Assembly (NCBI RefSeq): GCF_905171765.1
Contig: NC_053390.1
Span: 575,572,471 to 575,636,470 of the forward strand
Length of the DNA stretch: 64,000 nt
Origin: Bufo bufo
Lineage: Eukaryota; Chordata; Amphibia; Anura; Bufonidae
Direction: 5' to 3'
A model generated the notes under the pieces. That model was not told the origin of the DNA and did not search any database. It worked only from the letters and a program-made list of their open reading frames with translations. The position numbers were made by a program, and so were the translations under genes. Shown here piece after piece: positions 1 through 11,487 of this stretch. Within the stretch, counting starts at the first letter, position 1; the number at the start of each line of letters is the position of its first letter.

Positions 1-310
1 TCCTGGACGGACACCGCCTGCAATTTTCTCCCTCCTCAGTCGACTATGCTCTAAACTGGCACGCACAGCGTGAGGTCACAGAGCGCCCTCACGCTGTGCG
101 CAGCCCTGCACAGCCGACAGCCGAGGACCAGGAAGTGGTGAGTACAGAGCGTTCACCACTTCCTGGTCCTTCGGTACTAATGAGCGCTTCCATAATGGAA
201 GCACTCATTAGATAGTATTCACCTGGGGGAATCAGCGGGGGGGGGGGGAAAGAACAACATAGGGGGGGGGGGGCGATTGCCCCCCCTCGCCCCCCTCTAG
301 CGACGCCACT
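1..310. other. Non-coding segment with two hairpins and G-runs
   Basis: No gene is seen. Two close inverted repeats stand out: one at about 124-170, whose arms read GACCAGGAAGTGGTGA and its complement, and one at about 178-213 built on CTAATGAGCGCTTCCAT and its complement. Runs of G follow at about 237-248 and 263-273. The segment stops where recognisable Tc1 sequence begins in mid-gene, so 300-310 is probably a rearrangement or insertion boundary. It may be part of an unidentified repeat. Confidence 0.5.
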
Positions 311-1421
311 AGTCTGCAGAGATCCACAACTCAGGTGGGAGAATCTGTCCACAGGACAACTATTAGTCATGTAGTCCACAAATCCGGCCTTTATGGAAGA
401 GAGGCATTTTTGAAAGCAAGCAATAAGAAATCCCCTTTGCAGTTTGCCACAAGCCATGTAAGGACACATCAAACATATGGAAGAAGGTGCTCTGGTCAGA
501 TGAGACCAACGTTGAACTTTTTGGCCTAATGCGAATCACTATGTATAGCAGACACTGTACTGCACATCACCCTGAACACACCATCCCCACCGTGAAACAT
601 GGTGGTGGCAGCATCATGCTATGGGGAAGCTTTTCTTCAGCAGAGACAAGGAAGCTGGTCAGAGTTGAATGGAAGATGGATGGAGCTAAATACAGTGCAA
701 TCCTGAAGGAAAACCTGGTAGAGCAGGGGTCAGCAACCTTTGGCACTCCAGCTGCAGTGAAACTACAACTCCCAGTATGCACACTTGCTCAGCTGTTCTT
801 GTAACTCCCATAGCCGTGAAAGGAGGATTCTGTGAGTTATAGTTTCAGAACAGCTGGATTGCCAGAGGTTGTTGATCCTTGTGGTAGAGGCTGCAAAAGA
901 CTTCTGACTGGGACAGAGGTTCACCTTCCAGCAGGACAACAACCCTAAACATACAACCAGAGCTACAATGGAATAGTTTGGATCAAAACATATTCATGTG
1001 TTTGAATGGTCCAGTCAAAGTCCAGACCTATAACCCATTGAGAATATGTTGCAAGACTTGAAAATTGCTGTTCACAGACTTTCCCCCTATCCAATCTGAC
1101 TGAGCTTGAGCTATTTTGCAAAAAAGAATGGGCAAAAACTTCAGCCTCCAGATATGCAGTCTCTATAGACATACCCTAAAAGACTTGCAGCTGTAATTGC
1201 AGCGAAAGGTGGTCCTGAAAAGTTTTGACTCAGGGGGACTGAATGAAAATGCATGCCATTTTTCAAAACCATGTATCATTTTCTTTTCACTTCACACATA
1301 CTTGCTACTTTGTGTTTGTCTATCACATAAAATCCCAATAAGATACATTTATGTTTGTGGGTATAACGTGAAAAAATGTGGAAAATTTCAAGGGGTATGA
1401 ATACTCTTTCAAGGCACTGTA
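311..1421 (+). mobile_element. Tc1-like transposon, 5'-truncated and decayed (pseudogene)
   Basis: This is a relic of a Tc1/mariner transposon, a cut-and-paste DNA element whose DDE transposase inserts at TA. Visible transposase pieces, in order, are the end of the helix-turn-helix region (TISHVVHKSGLYGRE, about 365-410), the first catalytic block (WSDETNVELFG, about 490-530), and the KHGGGSIMLWGSF block (about 595-635). Degraded matches to the third-Asp and C-terminal region continue to about 1220. The right end (GGGGTATGAATACTCTTTC...CACTGTA) matches the usual Tc1 terminal inverted repeat. The 5' inverted repeat and DNA-binding start are missing. Frameshifts separate the pieces, and a small hAT element interrupts the gene at 724-881. 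Confidence 0.85.
724..881. mobile_element. 158-bp hAT-type MITE inserted in the Tc1 relic
   Basis: The element begins CAGGGGTCAGCAACC and ends GGTTGTTGATCCTTG, so its ends are imperfect inverted repeats. It is flanked by a perfect 8-bp duplication, TGGTAGAG (716-723 and 882-889), which is the hAT signature. The inside has the GGGAGTTGTAGTTTC-like sequence common in short vertebrate hAT MITEs. A related copy lies at 25597-25730. It has no coding capacity. Because it interrupts the Tc1 reading frame, it arrived after the Tc1. Confidence 0.85.
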
Positions 1422-2180
1422 AATTGAAGAGAAATATGGAGGTGCCACCCTTTCCTGGTGCCTCCACTCCCCATTTATCATGAAAAAATGATGTTACGGG
1501 GGCTTTTAAAAGTGATAAATCCACAAACCTGTGATGAAGTTATAGATGCCAGTTGTGTCACCTGATTATAGGTGGATGGCCAGTAACCAAAGCTCTTTCA
1601 CAAAAAAATCCTTTTGGAACCTAATGGTCTCCCGAATAATAATTCAATAATTACAAGGGTAATCTCTCTGTAAAGATTATATCTATAGCAAACTCTTGCT
1701 ACATTGTTTTTTCTGTGCAAATTTGAAATCCATGTCAAGAGGTGAATTGTTGCTTAATGACTTGGATAGCATCATGGGATTACCACATGCCGATTAACCC
1801 CAGGCTAATACATGTGTAGGCCAACACCAGTTAAAACTGCAAATCCGAGTCACCCTTGAATTACTGCCTCAAATTCTGCATCTGAATTTTCCAGAAGATT
1901 GAGTTTGTCATGTCAAAATCACATTTATAAAGCAGTTAAGACGCCGCCAACATAGGAAACAGTAGAGTGAGGGATTGCACAAGTAATCTTTTATGTATCG
2001 GATGTAAGATAGCAAGGATAGGCGACAAATAAATCAAATATCTTTCCAGGAGTCAAGGACAAGACATTATTATGGCATAAGTCTATGAGGTTATGCTTAT
2101 GTTGTTATGTGGAACTTTAAAGAAAATGAGAGGGGGTATACCTTACAAACTATCTTTAGGCTTAGTTCCTTTGAACTGCT
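1422..2180. other. Unassigned non-coding sequence
   Basis: I see no gene, recognisable repeat end or tandem structure here. It may be unique DNA between the Tc1 relic and the next TTAA element. Confidence 0.5.
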
Positions 2181-2184
2181 TTAA

Positions 2185-4950
2185 CCCCTTGAGGACCAGG
2201 CTCATTTTCACCATAAGGACCAGGCCATTTTTTGCAAATCGGACCAGTGTCACTTTATATGTGAATAACTTTAAAACGCTTTTACTTATCCAAGCCATTC
2301 TGAGATTGTTTTCTCGTCACATCTTGTACTTCATGACAGTGGTAAAATGGAGTCAAAAAAATTATTTTTATTTATTAAAAAATACCAAATTAACCAAAAA
2401 TTTTGAAAATTTTGCATATTTCCAAGTTTCAATTTCTCTACTTCTATAATACATAGTAATACCTCCAAAAAGAGTTATTAACTTACATTACCCATATGTC
2501 CACTTCATGTTTGGATCATTTTGGGAATGCCATTTTATTTTTTGGGGAAGTTACAAGGCTTAGAAGTTTAGAAGCAAATCTTGAAAGTTTTCTGAATTTT
2601 CCAAAACCCACTTTTTATGGACCAGTTCAGGTCTGAAGTCACTTTGTGAGGCTTACATAATAGAAACCACCCAAAATTGATGCCATTCTAGAAGCTACAC
2701 CCTTCAAGGTATTCAAAACTGATTTTACAAACTTTGTTAACCTTTTAGGTGTTCCACAAGAGTTAATGGCAAATGGAGATAAAATTTCTGAATTTCTATT
2801 TTTTGGCAAATTTTCCATTTTAATCCATTCTTCCCAGTAACCAAGCAAGGGTTAACAGCCAAACAAAACTCAATATTTATTGCCCTGATTCTGTAGTTTG
2901 CAGAAACACCCCATATGTGGTTGTAAACTTCTGTACGGGCACACGGCAGGGAACAGAAGGAAGGGAACGCCATATGGTTTCTGGAAGGCAGATTTTGCTG
3001 GACTGGTGTAACGGTCACGTCCACACACACACAGGGGGAAGGATAGTGACCACTGCGCTCCACCCTCTCCCCTGGCCCTGCCTACTTGCCTCACGAGTCC
3101 TGATGACAGGGGACAACAGGACGACAGTCCCTAACTTAGGATATGTGCAGGGAAGACAGACAAGACAAAATACGGAACATGAACGGACCGGGTCAGAACC
3201 AAGAGAGCTACGCAGTACAAAGGATTAAGCAAAGAATGGTCAGGAGAAGCCGGGGTCAAATACCAGGAGAGCAGAGAAGTACAAGAGGAGTCCTAAGAGA
3301 GTAGTCAGGTGGGAGCCGAGGTCACAATACCAGGACGGATGCGCAGTACAGGAGGAGCAGGCAAAAGGATGGTCAGGTAACAGGATCAGGTAAGTATTCA
3401 GCAGTCCAACAAATAGCCAGGAACCTAGAAATTAACAGGCAACTTGTAGCCAGCAGGCTGCCTGTATTTATAGTGGGGAGTGAGGGTCATGTGACGTGGC
3501 CAGCGTCACATGACCGACAGACCAACCAGTCGAGCACCGAGTGATCAGCTCGGCGCTCAAGGCAGACTAGGAGCAGGGAGCCACCCAGCTAGTAAAGCCG
3601 CCCTGGGAATGAGGTCAAACACAGATCCTCATTCCCAAAGCTAAGCAACAGGTCTGCGGGCAATGGGGGACCGAGTGCACCTTCGGAACCCCGTGACAAC
3701 TGGTTTATTTACACCATGTCCCATTTGAAGGCCCCCTGATGCCCCCCTACAGTAGAAACTCCAAAAAAGTTACCCCATTTTGGAAGCTACGGGATAAGGT
3801 GGCAGTTTTGTTGGTACTATTTTAGGGTAAATATGATTTTTGGTTGTTCTATATTACACTTTTTTTGAGGCAAGGTAACAAAAAATAGAAATTCAGAAAT
3901 TTCATCTCCATTTGCCAATAACTCTTGTGGAACACCTAAAGGGTTAACAAAGTTAGTAAAATCAGTTTTGAATACCTTGAGGGGTGTAGTTTCTTAGATG
4001 GAGTCACTTTTTTGGAGTTTCTACTCTAGGGGTACATCAGGGGGGCTTCAAATGGGACACACACCATGTGGGGAAAGTAACATGACCATTTCATAGATCA
4101 GGTCATAACGGACGCAGTGATATCAAACATGTGTAGTGCATTTTATATTTTTACTTTTTTTTCACTTTTTTTTGACCCAGACCCACTTGGTTCTTGACGA
4201 TCCAGTGGGTCTGATGTCTGTATAATACAATACAGTACACTATATAGTGTACTGTACTGTATTTTCACTTTACACTTAGTCTGATCAGACTTCTGCCTTT
4301 AGCATAGCATGCCTTACCATAGCAAGCCGGAAGCTTGTGAAGTCGTCCGGTTGCCATGATAACCATCACCACAACAGCGGGTGATGGGGAGGGACGGGGA
4401 CCCAATCCCTCTGTGATCCCGTCAAGAATCAGGGGCTGAAATGGCACAGCTGCCCCGATGGGAGAGGGAGGGAGCTCCTTCCCTGTTTACACCTTCCATA
4501 CTACGAACCGTGGCAAGGAAGGGGTTAAACGGCTGACATCACAGCACAGATGTCAGCCATTTCAAGCCAAGTGTCAGCAATGTGCTGACACTCTGCTAAA
4601 ACCGCTCGGCCATCCTAGAAATGAGAGGGGGCAGGTCGCGCACCCGCCCACCCGCACAGCCTGAACCCCCCCCCCACACACAGCCCGCCGGCACATAACA
4701 ATGAGGGCTGCAGGGAGGGGTTAAAAATTAAAAGATCTGTCATTTTGAAGTTTATGATCAGAAACTTTCGAAAGCTTTGCAAACCGCAGGTCTGTATTGA
4801 CCTGCGGCTTGCAGCGATCGCCGATACGGGGGGGCAGAGGACCCCCCTCGGCATTGTCACAGAGTGCCTGCTGAATGATTTTAGCAGGCACTCTGTTCCG
4901 ATCATCGCCCGCCACGCGGGCGTACCTATACGCCCTGTGTCTCCAAGAGG
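2185..4950. mobile_element. Non-autonomous TTAA-target DNA element with internal inverted segments
   Basis: The segment is bounded by TTAA at 2181-2184 and 4951-4954 and opens CCCCTTGAGGACC, with a loosely matching right end. TTAA duplications are typical of piggyBac and Kolobok elements; I cannot tell which this is. No transposase is present. Internally, 2680-2800 recurs inverted at about 3885-4000, and 3716-3790 recurs inverted at about 4010-4075, so the middle is a broken fold-back. A 26-bp perfect palindrome centred on CACTATATAGTG lies at 4231-4256. Excluding the solo LTR at 3007-3698 it is about 2.1 kb. Related sequence is at 4990-5440 and 22038-25427. Confidence 0.65.
3007..3698. repeat. 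Solo LTR of the Gypsy family at 9229-14902
   Basis: A 692-bp sequence starts TGTAACGGTCACG and ends CCCGTGACA, flanked by a perfect 5-bp duplication ACTGG (3002-3006 and 3699-3703). It is clearly similar to the two LTRs of the Gypsy element at 9229-14902, including the (CA)n-rich start and the GGACAGACAAGACA block. No internal retroviral sequence accompanies it, so it is a solo LTR left by LTR-LTR recombination, nested inside the TTAA element. Confidence 0.92.
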
Positions 4951-4989
4951 TTAATTCTTATTTGAAAGCAGTTGATAAGTACAAGAGAA

Positions 4990-5440
4990 TGTGAGGGCAC
5001 AGAAGAAAATAAGCACCATATGGTTTTTGGAGGGCAGATTTCACTGGGATAATTTTAAGTTGCCATGTCACATTTGAAGCCTCCCTGATGCACCCCTAGA
5101 GTATAAACTCCTAAAAAGTGGCCCCATTTTGGAAACTATGGGATAAGGTGGCAGTTTTGTTGGTACTATTTTAGGGTACATATGATTTTTGGTTACTCTA
5201 TATTACACTTTTTGTGAGGAAAGGTAACAAAATATAGCAGTTTTGGCACCGTTTTTTTTTTTTTGTTTTTTTACAATGTTCATCTGACAGGTTAGATCAT
5301 GTGCTATTTTTATAGAGCAGGTTGTTACGGACGCGACAATACCAAATACTTTTTTTGGTTGTTTGTTTTAGTTTTACATAATAAAGCATTTTTGAAAAAA
5401 AATCTGTGTCTCCATATTCTGAAAGTCATAGTTTGATTGG
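4990..5440. repeat. Fragment of the same TTAA-element family
   Basis: The block containing CACCATATGGTTTTTGGAGG, then the GGATAAGGTGGCAGTTTTG stretch, closely repeats parts of 2940-2990 and 3760-3870. It is an extra, incomplete copy directly beyond the right TTAA at 4951. It is non-coding. Confidence 0.6.
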
Positions 5441-5450
5441 TACTATTTTA

Positions 5451-5775
5451 GACCTCTTGTACACAAACGTATTTTCTTTCTGTGTCCGTTACGTTTTTTT
5501 TGCGGACCATTTGCTGAACCATTCACTTCAATGGGTCCGCAAGAAAAAGGAAGTTACTCCATGTGCATTCCGTTTCCGTATGTCCGTATTTCCGTTCCAC
5601 AAAAAAATAGAACATGTCCTATTATTGTTCGCATTACGGACAAGGATAGTACTGTTCTATGAAGGGCCAGCTATTCCGTTCCGCAAAAAAAGGAATGCAC
5701 ACGGATGTCATCCAATTTTTTGGAGGATCAGTTTTTTTCAGACCACAAAATACATACGGTCGTGTGCAAGAGGCC
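5451..5775. mobile_element. 325-bp MITE, probable Harbinger-type (TTA target)
   Basis: Inverted ends read GACCTCTTGTACACAAACG on the left and the complement of CGTGTGCAAGAGGCC on the right, flanked by TTA at 5448-5450 and 5776-5778. Three-base TWA duplications are typical of PIF/Harbinger. The inside repeats the motif AACATGTCCTATT...TCCGCATTACGGACAAGGATAG, also present in a relic at 8476-8720. It has no coding sequence. Confidence 0.6.
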
Positions 5776-5778
5776 TTA

Positions 5779-5975
5779 GGTCTCTTTCACACAGGTGTCG
5801 CGTGCGAGGGCCAGATAGGATGCAGGTGCGTCGTGGGAAAATTGTGCGATTTCGCCTGCGAGTGGGGTGAGTTTTGTATGCGATTGCGTTGCGTTCTTCA
5901 GTTTTTTCTGCGCGAGTGAGATGCATTTTGCATGCACGTGAGAAAAAACTGAATGTAGTACCCAGACCCTCTCAC
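5779..5975. repeat. Truncated copy of the fold-back MITE family seen at 55698
   Basis: The sequence begins GGTCTCTTTCACACAGGTGTCGC directly after the TTA shared with the previous MITE and runs through a GCGAGTGAGATGCATTTTGC block like that near 55770-55805. No matching right end is seen. Two related MITEs therefore share one target site. Confidence 0.5.
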
Positions 5976-6614
5976 TGCCAGGCCCTAGAGAGTATTGGTG
6001 TGAGGCTTGCCACTGTGATTGGTGTGACGTTGCTCATTGCAGGTGCCATTACTACTCCCATCACTATGTTCATCCTTTCTTGTGGCCTGTTGAGCAAGCA
6101 AATGAGCATTACTGGTATAGGAACTGAGAGAATGGTGTTGTACAGGAGGTGAAGCTGCTGGTGTTCCATGTGGCTCACAGCCTAGACAGTAATGGCTGAG
6201 GTGTTTCATTATCCCATGTGTTTAGCTACGTGGAATCTGTGGGGATAATGGTGATAGTTCCATATGGGAATCAGTGTTGGTGTAAAAGGTGGTGTATTTA
6301 GGTCCAGTTGTGATTAGAGAGAATACATGTTTATTGAGCTGGTGAGATGTCTACATTAGGAACTGGTTGTCTGCAGGCCTGAGATATGACCTGATAGTAC
6401 AGTTTTGAACCAGACGGCTGGCTGGAGTAGATAGTAGGACAGATTCTGTAGCAGGAGTCCTGGTGTGACAACTTCCTTATGTGGCAGGTGCAGCACTATG
6501 AAGTGCCTTTTGCGCTGTGGCATTAGAAGAATTTTGATATCTCTGACTTTTAGTCTAGCCAGACTGTCTATTACTCTGTAATTCCTCTAGCGCCGTTCCT
6601 CTAGGTCGTGTCAG
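5976..6614. other. Unassigned non-coding sequence
   Basis: No gene and no clear repeat boundary are visible. The short open frames here overlap on both strands without recognisable protein motifs. Confidence 0.45.
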
Positions 6615-6974
6615 CGAATCGATTTATTCTGAAATAGTATAAAAAAACAAAAAATTCTAACTTACCTCCTCCATTTGCTGAGATCTTCAAGCAAGATGGC
6701 GCCGGCCGGCCCGTCATGAGCAAATGGAGATGGTAAGTTTAATTTTGTAAGTTTGAATTATTGTTAATTTTACACTCAGATGCCGCGATCATGTATGAAT
6801 GCGGCATCTGAGGGGTACAATGACGGGGATGGCGCTATCGCAGCTCCTTGTCATTGCACCCACTACCTGCAAAAAAATGTGCTTTGTGACAAAGTAGTTC
6901 ATCACGAAGCAAATTTTTTTGCAAAATTCGGCGAAGCAGCCAAATCGAATTTTCAATCAATTCGCTCATCTCTA
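6615..6974. mobile_element. hAT MITE of the TAGAGATGAGCGAA family
   Basis: The right end reads ...AATTCGCTCATCTCTA, the complement of TAGAGATGAGCGAAT. The same end bounds the hAT elements at 15445-19971 and 58029-60180. The left end, near GTCAGCGAATCGATTTATTC, is diverged. The inside is non-coding and includes the hairpin-like pair GATGCCGCGATCATG...CATGTATGAATGCGGCATC. I see no clear 8-bp duplication. Confidence 0.5.
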
Positions 6975-6975
6975 G

Positions 6976-7350
6976 TACTGTTGTTTGTTCTCATATATGA
7001 GTCCTGTTGCTTGTTCTGGAATAGGAGGACTGTTGTTTTTTCTGGTATAAGAGGACTGTTGTTTGTTCTGTTATATGAGGACTGTTGCTTGTTCTGGAAT
7101 AGCAGGACTGTTGCTTGTTCTGGAATAGCAGGACTGTTGCTTGTTCTCATATGAGTCCCTTTGCTTGTTCTCATATGAGTCCCATTGCTTGTTCTGGTAT
7201 AGGAGGACTGTTGCTTGTTCTGGTATAGGAGGACTGTTGCTTCTTCTGGTACAGGAGGACTGTTGCTTCTTCTGGTACAGGAGGACTGTTGCTTCTTCTG
7301 GTATAGGAGGACTGTTGCTTGTTCTGGTATAGGAGGACTGTTACTTGTTC
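6976..7350. repeat. 26-bp minisatellite
   Basis: About 14 copies of a 26-bp unit are seen (GGACTGTTGCTTGTTCTGGT followed by ATAGGA and variants). Variants include TCTTCTGG for TGTTCTGG and CATATGAGTCC for the last third. The array begins exactly where the hAT MITE ends. The long open frames on both strands here come from the repetition and are not genes. Confidence 0.9.
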
Positions 7351-8475
7351 TCATAGGATATATGAGGATGTATAGGAGTACTGTTTAAACAACAGTCCTG
7401 TGGCAGTCAGTTGCAAAGTAAGAAGTCACAATTTAGCCTTCTGGGCTTTAAATATGAATCAATGCAGCAGTGTCATTTCTGACAGAATGAGCATAGTATC
7501 CAAAACCATGACTGAAGCCTCAAGGGCATTACATCTAAATTCTTTAAAATCGGTAATGTTGATTGGACTTCAATGCCAAAGTATCCTACTGCACAGGGCA
7601 ATATCCATACCAGGTACTGGGGCATTACTGGCTATAACAGTCATATAAAGAAGTGCAAAAATGCATTACTCTTTTAAATTTTATACTCTGTAATAGAGCT
7701 AGAATTACACACACAGTGCATGTTTGCCATGAGGATCCCTTTCAAGCTGCAGGATGAAGAATAATCCCCCTCAGCTGTTATCCAGTGTGCCGTCATGAAA
7801 AACACGATGTGTGTCTAGAGACGTTCCATTTTGTCATGTTTATACTAGATAAATGGCTTTATCGCATGCTACAGGATGCCAGGCATGCAGAGACTTTCCC
7901 TTCTATGTGCTGATATCGATAAGCTTCATGTTTGTTTAAAATGCTGTATCACAAGTTACAGGAAAAGGTCAGTGTTGAAGGGGAAATGAAATAGTATGGC
8001 CTCTTCTCAGATTGTAAATATATGCAGAATAAGTACACGGTAGTAGATACACGTGAGGTATGGTGCTGTGTTATCACACTTTATCATGCCTATTAGTTAC
8101 TAGAAATTGTGGAAACTGTATCATTAGAAGTAAAGCTTCTGCAGGAAGTTTGGCTATAGGGAAATCGGTCAAAAATAGAGAGGACTTCATCTCCACAAGT
8201 GACCCATCCTCACTTGTTACACAGTTTCACCCTGCCCTTAGTGTCCTTTTACATATGAATCTGGCACCAAAAGTTTTTGCTGCAGTTTTTTTCTGTCATT
8301 TTTTTGCACACAGTGAGGGTCGTTTACTATACCCCTGTAATGCCTCATTTACACGTCAGTGTTTTGGTCAGTGATTTCCATAAGAGATTTTGAGCCAAAA
8401 CCAGTTGCAGATCTTTCCCTTATAGCTTATGTCTGTGTAGGCTTCATTCCTGGTTTTGGCTCACAATAAGGGCTC
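7351..8475. other. Unassigned non-coding sequence
   Basis: I find no gene, repeat boundary or structured element in this 1.1-kb stretch. It is a candidate for unique genomic DNA. Confidence 0.5.
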
Positions 8476-8720
8476 ATGTACATGACCGTGGTTTCGGTCC
8501 TCATCTGATCTACATTTTTTGTGGGTTAGATGCAGACCCATTCACTTAAATGGGGCTACAAGAGATGCAGACAGCACTCTTTGTGATGTCCACTTCTGCA
8601 CCGTCTGCAAAATGACAGAACATGTCCTATTCTTGTCCGCATTATGGACAAGGATAGGACTGTTCTATTGGGGGCCAACCATTCTGTTACGCAAAATGCG
8701 AAAGGCACATGTGCAGGGGC
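8476..8720. repeat. Relic of the MITE family seen at 5451-5775
   Basis: It shares GACAGAACATGTCCTATTCT, TCCGCATTATGGACAAGGAT and GGACTGTTCTATTGGGGGCC with the MITE at 5451-5775. Its ends (GGGCTCATGTACATGACCG and GGCACATGTGCAGGGGCCC) are diverged inverted repeats. It is non-coding. From 8721 to 9223 I see nothing further. Confidence 0.5.
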
Positions 8721-9228
8721 CCCAACTGTTAGAAATCACTGACCAAAACAGAGGGGCCTCAGAGGGGCGATTAGTGGCCAGAAGCTGCAAATCACTAATT
8801 CAAAAAGTGACATCTCTTTAAAATCTGTACTACTTGTAAATTTATGTACAGATTCTGGTGCAGGACACTCCACATAGCATGCGATCGAGATTTGTTGAAA
8901 CCTCGTCCAATTGCTGCTACTGTAAATATTGCTGATTTTCCAGATACTCTGGCATTTATGCCATGTGCGGCCGTACCCCTACTGCGTCTGCAGATGTTCA
9001 CCAGCTTTTGAACTTGCTATTTATGGTTTACAGGTTTAATGGTATATGACCTGACCATTATAATAGTTTATTGGTCAGGTGACTGATTAGCTGTAAGTTC
9101 ACACTGATGGCTGACTTTACACTTTTGTCCTTAGAATTGGCTCAATATTTTGTTTGAAGTATACAGCAGATAGACTGGAATAGCTGGCATCTAATGACAT
9201 TAGTGTGCAATGGAAAATAGATGATGAT

Positions 9229-9920
9229 TGTAACGGTCACGTACACACACACACAGGGGGGAGGATAGTGACCACTGCGCTCCACCCTCACCCCTGGCCC
9301 TCCCTACTTGCCTCGCAAGTCCTAATGACAGAGGACAACTGGACGGCAATCCCTAGCTTAGAATACGTGCTGGGAGGACAGACAAGACAAATGATGGATA
9401 GTGAACGGACCGGGTCAATACCAAAAGAGCAACACAGTACAAAGGATAAAGCAGAGAATAGTCAGGAGAAGCCGGGGTCAAATACCAGGAGAGTAATGGA
9501 GTACCAAAGGAGTCCGCAAAGAATCGTCAGGTGGAAGCCGGGGTCAGAATACCAGGAGAGCAGCGCAGTACAGGAGGAGCAGGCAGAGGATCGTCAGGGA
9601 ACAACAGGAACAGGTAAGTATGCCAGGTAACAAAAATCTCCAAGAACCTAATTAACAGGCAACCTGTGGCCAGCAGGCTGCCTGTTAAATACTGGCCAGC
9701 TGGGGTCATGTGACGTAGCCAGTGCCACATGACCCGCACTAGGAAGTACAGCTGAGCACCGAGTGCCCAGCTCGGTGCTCAGACCTCCCCTGGTTGCCGG
9801 GGGAACCAAGGACGCCGGCCGTGCGGAGGAGGCGTGCGCGCCCGGTCCGTCCCGCCCCCTATCACCAAGGAGACTCCTGCACAGAAACGGGACGCCAATG
9901 GCGCTGAGGAGAGCGAGCGA
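9229..9920 (-). repeat. 3' LTR of the Gypsy element (left copy)
   Basis: It starts TGTAACGGTCACGTACAC and aligns closely with 14170-14880. Agreement stops at about 9920, after GAGAGCGAGCG, where the right LTR continues only another 22 bases or so before its end. The left LTR therefore lacks its expected inner end (TGTGACA or similar), and different sequence follows. The left LTR also lacks a block of about 24 bases present in the right one near 14816-14839. Confidence 0.85.
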
Positions 9921-10244
9921 GATGTCTGTGCAGAAAGCGGTCAGACATTCACTGCGCATGCTCTGAATACAGACGCGCACGGCGCATGCGCGAGAATTCG
10001 TCCACTGGCTCACAGGGAGAATCGCATTCCGGAAGAGATGGGCGGGCTGGAGGGACGCGCTGGGCGGCGGCATTTTGTGAAGGTAGACCGAGCCTCTAGG
10101 TGCTAATGACGCCCCCATAGCACCTAGAGGCTCATTAGCATATCAATATAAGTTTTGTTTTCTTAGCGAAACGGCTGCACCAAAAGCTATTATATTAGGA
10201 TTGTTTGGTAGAGCAGACACTAGCGGATCGCTAGTGTCTGAAAG
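9921..10244. other. Foreign sequence between left LTR and integrase end
   Basis: This stretch is not found in the other LTR or the solo LTR. It holds two tight inverted repeats: CCTCTAGGTGCTAATGA against its complement near 10090-10135, and AGACACTAGCG/CGCTAGTGTCT at 10215-10241. CpG-rich sequence with GCGCATGCGC lies at 9953-9991. It replaces the LTR inner end, the polypurine tract and the integrase tail, so it is probably an insertion with deletion, or part of an older, longer LTR form. Confidence 0.5.
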
Positions 10245-11328
10245 CTAATTATGTGAAAACGAAGTGGTAGAAACCCTTTTAAGTAGAGATTTATGAAACA
10301 CATTATGAATGTGGAACGACTCGGGCAGCTCCAACCTAAACTTTACCAGATTAATCCCCTCCGTGATCTTATACGGGCTAATAAAACGAGGAGCTAATTT
10401 TCTAGAAGCTACCTTGAGAGAGAGATTCTTGGAGGACAACCACACCTTATCCCCAACCTGAAAGTTCACCCCCTTGGAACGTCTCCTATCGGCCTTGAGT
10501 TTCTGAGAACTTTGAGCCTTTTCTAGGTTCGATTGAACCCGGGCCCAAACTGTGCACAGTTCAGAGGAGAGCCTATCCGCCTCAGCGTTAGAGGAGGAGA
10601 CGGATAACCCAGAATGAAAACGGAGATGGAAACCATGGCTACAAAAGAAAGGGGAGACACCAGCAGAAGAATTAACACGGTTATTCAAAGCAAATTCAGC
10701 CAACGGAAGGTATTTAACCCATAATTGCTGGTCATCAGCAACATATGACCTCAGGAATTGTTCCACGGACTGATTGAGGCGTTCAGTCTGCCCATTACTC
10801 TCAGGGTGGTAGGCGGAGGAAAAAGACAACGAAATCTGGTATCTTTGACAGAAAGCCTTTTAAAAACTTGGACACAAACTGCACACCCCTGTTAGATACA
10901 ATATTTTCCGGGATACCATGTAACCGTACAATATCTTTCACAAAAATAGACGCCAGGGTTTTGGCAATCGGGAGTTTAGACAGGGAAATAAAATGAACCA
11001 TCTTGCTAAACCTATAGACCACAACCCAAAACACAGTCTTACCCTCCGCCGGCGGCAGGTCAGTAATAAAGTCCATCGAGATATGGGACCAGGGTTTACT
11101 GGGAATGGGTAGGGGTCGTAGGTCTCCAGCAGGGTGAGTCCTAGGTGTCTTAGACCTAGCACAAACCTCACAGGCTGACACGTAGGACTTGACATCCCTA
11201 GTTAGAGTGGGCCACCAATAAGATCTAGAAACCAGCTCCTTAGTGCCCTCAAAACCCGGATGTCCACAAAAGGCAGAATCATGACACTCACCCAACAGCT
11301 GGAGACAAAATTGTATGGGGACAAACAA
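10245..11328 (-). pseudogene. Gypsy integrase (decayed)
   Basis: This is the integrase part of Pol, which would join retroelement cDNA to the chromosome. The first piece (11328-10801) has the zinc-binding HHCC pattern (CHDSAFCGHPG then CEVCARSK) and the core start MDFITDLP with the first Asp. The second-Asp motif reads VSNRGVQF, with Asn where Asp is expected. After a frameshift near 10830 the second piece (10829-10245) gives AYHPESNGQTERLNQ with the catalytic Glu, then a C-terminal region ending in the GPYKI/HNVFHKSLLK-like module. The extreme C-terminus may be lost at 10245. It is non-functional because of the frameshift and the Asp loss. Confidence 0.9.
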
Positions 11329-11487
11329 CTTATCTGTTGGGGTGGATGCCGGTGCCAGATGTTGTTCAGCCTTAATGAGAGCCGATTAAGGTTAAGGCTG
11401 CTATGAAGATATTTGCTGGTAGGATGGATTCAGGGGGTGCCTCTGTAGGCTGCAAAGCATGGAAGCTCCGAGATAATGCGTCAGCCT

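Noticed and set aside
6953..7354. Long open frames on both strands (up to 133 residues)
   Set aside because: They fall in the 26-bp minisatellite; the residues repeat with the unit and no start or domain context supports a gene.
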